From Symsagittifera roscoffensis (taxonomy: Eukaryota; Xenacoelomorpha; Acoela; Convolutidae), in assembly GCF_963678635.1 (NCBI RefSeq), contig NC_087068.1, positions 41,251,649 to 41,315,648 on the forward strand: a stretch of DNA of 64,000 nt. Reading direction: 5' to 3'. A program made the translations under genes and the position numbers. The notes below the pieces were generated by a model. The model had not been told where the DNA came from. It worked only from the letters and a program-made list of their open reading frames with translations, and made no database searches. Below are positions 10,441-18,295 of the stretch, piece by piece (position 1 is the stretch's first letter; each line of letters begins with the position of its first letter).

Positions 10441-10945
10441 ATCCGACCAGTTCATCCTCGGAAGGGATTTCGTTCGCAACTTTGACGTCACGATTGATCT
10501 CAATGACGGATTGATTAGGATCAAGGATCCTGAAAGAAAGTATGAGAAAAGACCCCTTAATAAGATCTTAATTAATCAGGCCAAGGTGCCGATTTTTCTG
10601 GATCGAAAAGTTAGATTAAAACCGAACCAAGCCGTAGTAGCGACGTTTAGGATGAGAAACTTGAATGATCTCAGCAATGACAGACAGGTGTGTCTGGTAC
10701 CAAATCCAAACAGTAAAAATTCGGCTATTTTAGGAAGAAGCTTCTCACTCACTCAGAGCGGACTGTGTGTGAGTGTGTTATTGAACACAGAAGCAACAAC
10801 AGTGACAATACAGAGGGGAAAGAAACTTGGCTACGCTTTGCCTCTGAACACAGACTTTCTGAGTGTGGAGAACTTGAAGAAGTTTGATGTAACTAAATGT
10901 CCATTACATCCAACTTTCCTGAGAGGCCGACGGAAGCAGAGTTAG
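10385..10945 (+). CDS. pro: Protease C-terminal half and linker to pol
   Basis: This frame opens after a stop at 10382-10384 and has no convincing ATG of its own, so it depends on a frame change from the upstream gag-pro frame. It encodes the second retropepsin signature, ILGRDF (within QFILGRDFVRNFDV), which packs against the DTGA site encoded upstream. About 130 residues of linker typical of Ty3/Gypsy proteins follow. It overlaps the pol ORF by 49 nt in another frame (-1 relative). The homodimeric aspartic protease would cleave the polyprotein inside the particle. Confidence 0.75.
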   Translation, partial: SSHCSSEEDIFGVVENLDESDQFILGRDFVRNFDVTIDLNDGLIRIKDPERKYEKRPLNKILINQAKVPIFLDRKVRLKPNQAVVATFRMRNLNDLSNDRQVCLVPNPNSKNSAILGRSFSLTQSGLCVSVLLNTEATTVTIQRGKKLGYALPLNTDFLSVENLKKFDVTKCPLHPTFLRGRRKQS

Positions 10946-13900
10946 CAGCGAATAGGCCTGTCCTACCTGAGATAGAACATCTGAAGGGTAAAATATCTGA
11001 CAAGGAACTAGATTCGCTCAGGGCGGTGCTAGATCGGAACGCAGACGTTTTTTCAAAGCATAAGGCCGATATAGGTTGTTGCAATTTTGTAGAGCACGAG
11101 ATTGAGATAGAAGAGGGCTCGGTACCTCATAGGGAAGGGGCGAGAAGAATGACCCCAAACAAGTCAGAAGCGTGTAGGAAGGAAATTGAAATGTTAATGG
11201 AGTACGACATGATTGAGCCGTCGAAGTCCCCATGGGCTTGTGGCGTGGTCATGGCGAAAAAGAAAGAGGGACAACTCAGATTTTGTTGTGATTTCCGTTA
11301 TCTGAACGCAGTGACTATAAAGGACGCATACCCGATTCCCCGCATCGATGAGAGCTTGTCCAAGCTGGGAGACGCGAAGTTCTTCACGACGTTGGATCTG
11401 GGCTCTGCATTCTGGCAAGTGCCACTTAGAAAGCAAGATCGAGAGAAAACAGGTTTCGCGTGTGAGCTGGGACTGTTCCAGTGGAAGAGGATGCCATTCG
11501 GATTGTGCAACGCGACGGCCACATTCCAGCGACTGATGGCCCAGGCACTCAGGAGCGTCACTAAGAAATACGGGAATCTCATTATGTGTTATGTCGATGA
11601 TGTCGTGATTGCAACACCAACCTTAGAAGACCACATAGAGAGGTTGGAGGAGGTGTTTTCTTGCATGAAGCAGGCGGGTCTGAAATGCAAACCCTCTAAG
11701 TGTGAAATCCTCAGGGATTCCATAAAGTATCTGGGCCGCCTGGTTGACAAACATGGAGTGAGACCAGATCCCGAAGCGGTTGAAGCGGTGCTGACCTGGA
11801 AGGCACCTAAAACAGATACACAGCTGATGAGTTTTCTGGGATTCGCAAATTATTATCGAGAGTTCATCAAGGGGTATGCTGACAAGATATACCCCATGCA
11901 GAGGCTGATGAGAAACAAGGGCAAAAAGTTCACCTGGACTGATGAGGCACAAGTTTCATTTGAAAACATCAAGCGTGAACTTTGCGAGGCACCGGTCCTC
12001 GGCATGCCAACAGAGAAGGGAATGTTCGTGCTGGACACGGATGCATCAGTGGTTGCGATATCAGGCATACTTCACCAAGAGCAGGAGTGGAACGGGAGAA
12101 CGGTTCTTCGTCCGATAGCTTATGGAAGTAAAGTCCTGAGTGACACTGAGATGAAATACGGCGCACCAAAAGCGGAGATGTTTGCTGTGATCACGTTCGT
12201 GGAAAAATACAGGGCCTACCTGGGGAGTGCTCCCTTCAAGTTACGAGTGGACAATCGTGCCCTTGCCTGGCTGAAAACCTATTCGATGGACCAAAGCTAT
12301 ATTGGTCGTTGGATCGTGCGCTTGGATGGATACCACATGATCGTAGAGCACCGTACCCGTGACAAGCACCAGAACGCAGATAGCCTCAGTAAAAAAGCAG
12401 AATTTTATGAGCGCCTCGAGGAGAAGCAGGCTAACCAATCAGAGATCAAAGACGGGTTTTCCTTTCTGGACAAAGAAACCTACGACAAGCTGCCACTTAC
12501 TAGGTGGTTAGACAACTCAGGACATCCTATACCTGGACACCCTGACCTTCCAGTGGAGACGGCCGCGGAGATAAAGCTTTTAGCCAGAGGCGAACCCGTT
12601 CCGTTGGACCTGCTAGTCCGATCCAACTTGGTACAGCAAGAACTGACCAGGCTGGGTATAAACAGCATCGCTTTATTGAATAAGACGGTGAACGTGGCGC
12701 CGGACGTCATGGGAAAACTCCGTGACTTGTTGGATAGGGAAGTGAATAGGCACGATCGTGAATGGATGGAGACCATGCAGAGGTTGACTGTCACCGAGAG
12801 AACAGAGAAGAGGCCAGTGTCCATTCGCAGCCGAGGCGTTGAACGGGATTGCAGGTCGATCGTTAACCAGCTGGTGACCTCGATGCCGAAAGAAGTCTTG
12901 TTGAGAACTTCGTTCACTGAATATGGAACATTGAACCAGAACCAAACTACTGAGGAAGTCAGGATCAGATCGAAATCTAGCTTCACGAGGAGAGTGCACT
13001 TCACGGATGCAAAAGAGGAATACGAGCCAAGCCCAGATTGTTCGTCCATGGACGAGACAATGTCCGGGGAGTCTGACACCTTCGAGCCAGTCAAGGACGT
13101 CTCCTCTGAGGAGTCAGACACCTTTGAGCCCGTGCAGGACGACTTGTCCGGGGAGAGGCTGACTAGACCACCTAGGGGCAGAATTTTGTCCGGGGAGTCG
13201 GCTTTGAAGCGACCGATGGACAGAGTTTTGTCCGGGGAGTCAAGAAACATCTCAGACAACTTGGAATATGATGTTGAGGAATCAGTCGACTCAAGTGTTG
13301 ACTCGAGACCCCAGTCCTGGGACAACACGTCTGAAACAACTTCCAACTCCGATATGTCAGAGATTGCAATCCACTCCTTGTTGGTAGACTGGAAGCAGCG
13401 TGGGCTGGACCGAGAAACACATCAGGATCCAGACAGGGACAGATACACCTCAGATGAAGAGGGCACTGTGGTAGATAATGCCGCAGACGAGCTCGAGCTG
13501 ATAGCAGTTTCGAAGCGCCCAACCAGATTGCTGCCACATGGTACGGTCGTCCGTACCAATCTGGAACCATCTGTGCAGGAAGCGACGCCTTTGAAAAAGA
13601 TATGGTGTGTCAAGTTGATGGACGATGCTCATGCTCCGGAGATAATGAGTGGGCAAATGAACGTGGTGAAGACGTATTTGAAACCCAGGTACAGGCTGTC
13701 GGATCTCCTAAGGGCTCAACGAAATGATAGGATGACGAGCAGTCTCAAGAGATGGATTGAGAATGGAGCACCTGATAAGGGAGACTTGGAAGAAGACAGC
13801 TACAAAATCCTGAAGCAATTCTACCTGAAGCGAAACGACTTGTTGTACCTGAATAAGGACGGAATCGTTGCCTGCAAGCGAAAAGAGGAAGACAAGGTCC

Positions 13901-16248
13901 TCTATAAATACAATTCAATAGTGTTACCGCAGTTGTACCAGACCGAATTGCTCTTTCGCTCACATGATCAGATGGGCCATCAAGGCGTGGACAAAGCGTA
14001 TAACAGGATACAAAAACGATTCGAATGGCCGGGATTGAAGAAGGCTTGTGAGAATTGGATAGCCGCATGCCTGTCTTGTCAACAGGCAAAGGATCCCAGG
14101 AAACTAAGGTTCCCCCTACAGTCAATAGAATCGTCAGGTTTCAACGAAGTGGTGCAAATTGATCATCAGAAAATCTGCATGACAGCAACGGGCTATAATC
14201 AGGTGCTTGTAATGATCGACCATTTTACGAAGTATGCGGAGGCAGCACCCTGCATGACAGCATCGGCAGAAGAAACGTGCGATCATTTGATAAACGTGTG
14301 GATAGCAAGGCATGGCTGCCCCATCACGTTCCAATCGGACAATGGCAAAGCATTCGTAGGTGATCTCACGAAAGAGTTAATGAAAAGGTCGCAGGTAGCG
14401 CAGGCCCACTCGACCACTTATCACCCGCAAACGAATGGCCTAGTCGAGAGGCAGAATCGCACACTGGTATCCATGTTGAGAGTCTACTGCTCACGCTATA
14501 TGGATGACTGGGACAAGCACTTGCCGCAAGTGATGGGTGCTTACAACAGCACGGAGCATTCCACTACGGGAATAAGCCCTCATTTGATGCTAACTGGTCA
14601 CGAAAAAGCTCTTCCGTTAACGTTCTTCTACCCTGAGTATGAAGGGAAGAAAACAGCACCACAAACGTACGTGCGTGATGTTATAAGGCGGCAGCAGGAC
14701 CTCATTGACTTATGCAGGAGGAACACGCAACCGGCGCAAATTAGACAAAAAAGGAGGTTTGATAAAAGAACAGCCGATGCAAAAGCCTACTCAGTTGGCG
14801 ATTACGTCTGGGTGTTCCAGGATGTGGTTCCACCAAAAGGAACCAAGAAACTATTAAAGAAATGGCGTGGTCCATTTCAGATAACAGAGGTGCATCAAGG
14901 AGGTCGTTTTTATCGGCTGAGCACAGGAAGAGCGGCTCATTACGAGAATATCAAACCACACAACGCCTCGTCCGAGGATTGGTGCATTCCAGCGGACATG
15001 CAAGAGGGAGACTATTTAATAGTGGATCCTGCTTGTGAAGTGAATGAAAGGGGTACTCGCGACAAGAACGACGGGAATGAGGTGGTGGACGATTGTGATC
15101 TACCACTGGATCTCGAGTTGACTGAGCGAGTAGAGGTGGACGATGAAACTCTACCCTATGCCGAAGAAGACTGGGATTGCCCGGAACAAACCGAAATTGA
15201 CAAAGGAATACAGCCTGACTTTCCGCTCACTATGGAGACACGCCAAAGTAAGAGAGGAAAAAACCAGAAGAAATACAATCCGTATGGCGAGGACTTCGTT
15301 GTAGACGGGATAGTAGTGAGTGATGTCATAGACTCGCTGGTGGGGCTGGACGAGGTAGCGATGCTAGAAGAAATCGACCTTGTGAACGATATGGATCAAG
15401 ATTGGATCGACGATCGATCAGAACCGGAAGTGGAGTTCGAACCAGAAGCGGAACAGACTCATGAGCAAGAACTAACAAACTTGCGCGTGCTCGAATGGCT
15501 CCATGATCTGCCGACAGATCCAAAAGAGACGATCCTGACGATTCAGGACGTCGATAGAGACGGCGTCAAATACTTCAGTCATGATAATACCGAGTCCAAC
15601 TGGGTCGCCCCAGATGGTCCTCTACGTGTTCCACAATCCAACCTCGGTCTCCTAGACTTTGGGCGATCGACGGGGACGTCGATGGATATTTTTGTCCGGG
15701 GAGTGGGGGTAGGACTCACCCACACCGAAAATCTCATAATAAAAAAATTGAAATCGGCAAGAGAAACCGGAGAACTAGAGACAGAGGGCGAGAATGCTAA
15801 GAAACCACCTTTTGGACGAATCTTTGAACCGTATTTTGATCTACCGAACCACTATTCGAACAAAATTGTCATAACGGACAGCGATTTCATACTCACGGAA
15901 CGCACGTGCGCCATAGCGATAACTGCGGACGTGAGCTTCAAAACAGCACTAGCGGCCGACTTTAAAAGAGAGTACAAGAATATCGAGTTTTTGTGGAAAC
16001 AGAGGCCGGGTGTAGGAGGAATGATAGCGTTGCCCCCTGTTGCATCACAGATACCAGGGAAATATTTGTGTTTTTTGGTTACGAAAGCTACTGATAGGCA
16101 ACACGTGAACCCGGAGAGCTTGGTATTGGCCTTGACTCGACTTAGGGATTTCCTGGTTGAGAGAGGTGTGACCTCTCTCTCTTGCCAGTTTATGATCCCA
16201 ATAGAGGGAAGCTACACCCGAGAGAGTTGTACGCTCTTGTGCATGTGA
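10897..16248 (+). CDS. pol: Pol: reverse transcriptase, RNase H, integrase and macro-like C-terminus
   Basis: The ATG at 10897 follows an in-frame TAA; the product is 1783 residues. Reverse transcriptase lies at about 95-330: LDLGSAF near 166 supplies the first catalytic Asp, MPFGLCNA near 200, and YVDD near 231. RNase H follows at about 370-500, with its first Asp in LDTDAS near 380 and a late Asp in HQNADSLS. A hydrophilic spacer (about 500-990) holds LSGES repeats. Integrase has a zinc domain (H..H..CLSC) near 1022-1065 and a D,D,E core with IDH near 1088, SDNG near 1147 and VERQ near 1183. A GPY/F motif (KKWRGPFQI) is near 1324. A 450-residue acidic extension then ends in a macro-domain-like segment at about 1655-1783. 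No break is visible in the enzymatic domains. Usual Gypsy pol is about 1000-1200 residues. Confidence 0.95.
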   Translation: MSITSNFPERPTEAELAANRPVLPEIEHLKGKISDKELDSLRAVLDRNADVFSKHKADIGCCNFVEHEIEIEEGSVPHREGARRMTPNKSEACRKEIEMLMEYDMIEPSKSPWACGVVMAKKKEGQLRFCCDFRYLNAVTIKDAYPIPRIDESLSKLGDAKFFTTLDLGSAFWQVPLRKQDREKTGFACELGLFQWKRMPFGLCNATATFQRLMAQALRSVTKKYGNLIMCYVDDVVIATPTLEDHIERLEEVFSCMKQAGLKCKPSKCEILRDSIKYLGRLVDKHGVRPDPEAVEAVLTWKAPKTDTQLMSFLGFANYYREFIKGYADKIYPMQRLMRNKGKKFTWTDEAQVSFENIKRELCEAPVLGMPTEKGMFVLDTDASVVAISGILHQEQEWNGRTVLRPIAYGSKVLSDTEMKYGAPKAEMFAVITFVEKYRAYLGSAPFKLRVDNRALAWLKTYSMDQSYIGRWIVRLDGYHMIVEHRTRDKHQNADSLSKKAEFYERLEEKQANQSEIKDGFSFLDKETYDKLPLTRWLDNSGHPIPGHPDLPVETAAEIKLLARGEPVPLDLLVRSNLVQQELTRLGINSIALLNKTVNVAPDVMGKLRDLLDREVNRHDREWMETMQRLTVTERTEKRPVSIRSRGVERDCRSIVNQLVTSMPKEVLLRTSFTEYGTLNQNQTTEEVRIRSKSSFTRRVHFTDAKEEYEPSPDCSSMDETMSGESDTFEPVKDVSSEESDTFEPVQDDLSGERLTRPPRGRILSGESALKRPMDRVLSGESRNISDNLEYDVEESVDSSVDSRPQSWDNTSETTSNSDMSEIAIHSLLVDWKQRGLDRETHQDPDRDRYTSDEEGTVVDNAADELELIAVSKRPTRLLPHGTVVRTNLEPSVQEATPLKKIWCVKLMDDAHAPEIMSGQMNVVKTYLKPRYRLSDLLRAQRNDRMTSSLKRWIENGAPDKGDLEEDSYKILKQFYLKRNDLLYLNKDGIVACKRKEEDKVLYKYNSIVLPQLYQTELLFRSHDQMGHQGVDKAYNRIQKRFEWPGLKKACENWIAACLSCQQAKDPRKLRFPLQSIESSGFNEVVQIDHQKICMTATGYNQVLVMIDHFTKYAEAAPCMTASAEETCDHLINVWIARHGCPITFQSDNGKAFVGDLTKELMKRSQVAQAHSTTYHPQTNGLVERQNRTLVSMLRVYCSRYMDDWDKHLPQVMGAYNSTEHSTTGISPHLMLTGHEKALPLTFFYPEYEGKKTAPQTYVRDVIRRQQDLIDLCRRNTQPAQIRQKRRFDKRTADAKAYSVGDYVWVFQDVVPPKGTKKLLKKWRGPFQITEVHQGGRFYRLSTGRAAHYENIKPHNASSEDWCIPADMQEGDYLIVDPACEVNERGTRDKNDGNEVVDDCDLPLDLELTERVEVDDETLPYAEEDWDCPEQTEIDKGIQPDFPLTMETRQSKRGKNQKKYNPYGEDFVVDGIVVSDVIDSLVGLDEVAMLEEIDLVNDMDQDWIDDRSEPEVEFEPEAEQTHEQELTNLRVLEWLHDLPTDPKETILTIQDVDRDGVKYFSHDNTESNWVAPDGPLRVPQSNLGLLDFGRSTGTSMDIFVRGVGVGLTHTENLIIKKLKSARETGELETEGENAKKPPFGRIFEPYFDLPNHYSNKIVITDSDFILTERTCAIAITADVSFKTALAADFKREYKNIEFLWKQRPGVGGMIALPPVASQIPGKYLCFLVTKATDRQHVNPESLVLALTRLRDFLVERGVTSLSCQFMIPIEGSYTRESCTLLCM
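15865..16248 (+). other. Macro-domain-like region at Pol C-terminus
   Basis: The last ~128 residues of Pol have the order of motifs of macro (ADP-ribose-binding) domains of the ALC1/TARG1-like group. First comes a short hydrophobic strand followed by an acidic turn, then AITADVSFKTALAADFK (the nucleotide-binding helix region). Next is a strand KYLCFLVTKATDRQ, followed by PESLVLALTRLRDFLVERGV (long helix) and a final strand with IPIEGSY where the phosphate-binding loop is expected. The usual glycine-rich loop (GCGLxG) is not intact, so hydrolase activity is doubtful and binding alone may remain. The assignment is from pattern recognition without a profile search. Confidence 0.6.
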
Positions 16249-16753
16249 TATTTTCAGAGACTGACATAGAGGTTTACTTACATAAAAAATACTATCTGAG
16301 CATATGCTAAGAATTGCGCTCGGCGATAAGTGGTTTTTATTAAGTTGCTCGATAAGAATTAGAGTCAAGTTTTAGGTTAGGTTTTAGGTACAGTATTAGG
16401 GATTAGGTTTTTATATGATAGTATAGGTGTGTGATGTTTATGTGTTTATGTTATGTTATTGTTATGATATGTTTTATGTTTGTGTCATCAAGGTGACAGC
16501 GCTTATTCGTGCTACTCTGACAAAGATAAAGGTGGACGATCCACCTTGGTGCTAAATTTTAAATCAGAATTGTGAAGAGAATTTCAATGGAGAGTTTTAA
16601 AGAATTGATTGATGTTGCATCCAAAAATGATGGTTCTAAGTCGCGACCTGTTTTTTTAGATCTTGATTGATCGAAAATTGTTTACTGAACACTGAATCAG
16701 AGGAGACAGAAAGAAATTACACGACACGACAACAAGAATGAACACGAAAAGAA
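16249..16753 (+). other. Spacer after pol with possible splice acceptor
   Basis: A 0.5-kb non-coding spacer. Directly after the pol stop lies TATTTTCAG, with AG at 16256-16257, a good splice-acceptor match. It could allow a spliced RNA for the downstream ORFs. The stretch 16370-16500 is rich in T and G with repeated 'ttatgtt' phrases. No ORF with support is seen here. Confidence 0.4.
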
Positions 16754-16933
16754 ATGGGTGACACGAACGAACTCATGGAATTCCTCTCAGCGAGTCTAGG
16801 AGCGACTCTAGACGAGATCTATCAGCGGCTGATCGATTGTGATTTTACACGAGAAGACCCGGGGTTGGCGATGTTTGTGGTCGCACTCCTCAATGCACTG
16901 GGAAGAGAGGGTCGAGGGAATCGCCGTTCATAA
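16754..16933 (+). CDS. Short ORF opening the post-pol reading frame
   Basis: ATG at 16754, preceded by an in-frame TGA, opens a 59-residue ORF (MGDTNELMEFLSASLG...) with a Leu-rich, helix-like character. It ends at TAA 16931-16933. The next ORF is in the same frame with no other stop between, so this is probably the N-terminus of the larger frame that runs to 22354. I do not recognise the sequence. Confidence 0.5.
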   Translation: MGDTNELMEFLSASLGATLDEIYQRLIDCDFTREDPGLAMFVVALLNALGREGRGNRRS

Positions 16934-16942
16934 GTCGTGTTG

Positions 16943-18295
16943 ATGTTGGCCTTCGGTGAGTCCGGGACCGCCGAGAGAGGCCGAAACCGATTGATGAGAT
17001 GGAGGCGCGGAGAGATGTCTGGCCACGACCTGGCTCGTGAGCCAGGACTAGGTGAGCAAAGGGACCACCGGCTAGGTGAGATGCCCTTGCCCGTCCAACC
17101 TGCGCAGCCACTCATTGGAGCGAAGAGACAACGTGATGGGCCAGGCCCGTCACACTCTGTCGACTCTCCAACAGCTGCTCCTCCCCTAAAGAGAGTGAGA
17201 GTGAGCGAGATAGAGATCCAGACGTCGGAGACGATTGAGACACTGGAGAAGAAGGAGAGAGATCAGAGTGAGCTGTGTGCCAAACTTCAGGAGTACAGGG
17301 CCATAGCTCGGGAGAGAGACGAATGGAAAAAGAAATTTGAAGATCTGCAGGTGGCCTACAAGGAGGATGAGATAAAGCACCTGAAGGAGCTGTATATGGC
17401 GAAGGTGAGCCAAGCGTCACCGGAAATTCTGGCGAGCATGAGAGCCTCGGAGGGATCTAACGACACACGCCCCAGGACAACAGCGCAGGAGCTGTGCGCA
17501 TCGAGAGGACCTGAGGTTCTGGATTTGCGTGCATCAAGGGGGCCCGAGGCTCCTCAGCAGACACGACCGTCTGCTTCGAGTCAGAGGTTCACGATACCAG
17601 ACCCTTCTGACACCTATCTAGCTCCTCAATTTCAGGAATCATTTAACCAAGTGGCCAGAGCCGCGATGGATGAGATCAACAGAGGCACTGAGCGGACACT
17701 GGTTAGGATCGTTCCTTCCCAACGTCGTGATCATTCATCAAATAGCTCGGAGCGAACAACCCGCACGATAGCGTGTTCTGCGCCTGGTGGAGTCTTTGAG
17801 AAGTCTCGCGTGGTAGACATCAGGAAGAATCTGATGGCACGTCATCAGTTCACGCAAGTGCCAGCCGAGCATCCTCGAGCCTGCCTGAATGACTTGAGCT
17901 GGAACCACGCCACGAACGACCAGGTAATTCCCCCAGGGAGTCGCCATTTGATCATTGGAGACAGTTTGGTGAGAGATCTGATTGAGATCTTCGTCTATGG
18001 TCAGACTACCATTCTGTCCTTTGGAGGAGCCTCAGTGGCTCAGGTCATCAAAATGATGGAGTTCCAGAGCGAGGATCATTTGGATACATTAATAATAATG
18101 CTGGGGACCAATGACGTCTCGAGAGCCCCCGTGACTCCGGAGAACATGTGGGAACCTCTATTGGTGTGTCTCTTGAACGAATTGAAAGAAAAGTACAGAC
18201 CCAAACTCGTGATCCTGTGCACGATACCACCAAATCCTTTGGTGGGCACCATAGCTGCAGATTTCATGAATGGCAACGTGACGCGGTGGAATTAA
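16943..18295 (+). CDS. SGNH-hydrolase-type protein, first part
   Basis: About 450 residues from the ATG at 16943; the frame is open from 16934. Residues ~90-160 are charged and probably coiled coil (ETIETLEKKERDQSELCAK and onward). The C-terminal third is an SGNH hydrolase fold. Block I is IIGDSLV with the nucleophile Ser near residue 341, the block II glycine lies in FGGASVAQV, and block III GTNDVS has its Asn near residue 390. The block V Asp/His (DGVHFN) lies beyond the TAA at 18293-18295, in the same frame of the next ORF. The hydrolase is therefore split by an in-frame stop. SGNH enzymes cleave ester bonds of lipids or acetylated sugars. An esterase of this class is known in ORF1 of CR1 non-LTR elements; a place after a Gypsy pol is unusual. 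Confidence 0.8.
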   Translation: MLAFGESGTAERGRNRLMRWRRGEMSGHDLAREPGLGEQRDHRLGEMPLPVQPAQPLIGAKRQRDGPGPSHSVDSPTAAPPLKRVRVSEIEIQTSETIETLEKKERDQSELCAKLQEYRAIARERDEWKKKFEDLQVAYKEDEIKHLKELYMAKVSQASPEILASMRASEGSNDTRPRTTAQELCASRGPEVLDLRASRGPEAPQQTRPSASSQRFTIPDPSDTYLAPQFQESFNQVARAAMDEINRGTERTLVRIVPSQRRDHSSNSSERTTRTIACSAPGGVFEKSRVVDIRKNLMARHQFTQVPAEHPRACLNDLSWNHATNDQVIPPGSRHLIIGDSLVRDLIEIFVYGQTTILSFGGASVAQVIKMMEFQSEDHLDTLIIMLGTNDVSRAPVTPENMWEPLLVCLLNELKEKYRPKLVILCTIPPNPLVGTIAADFMNGNVTRWN

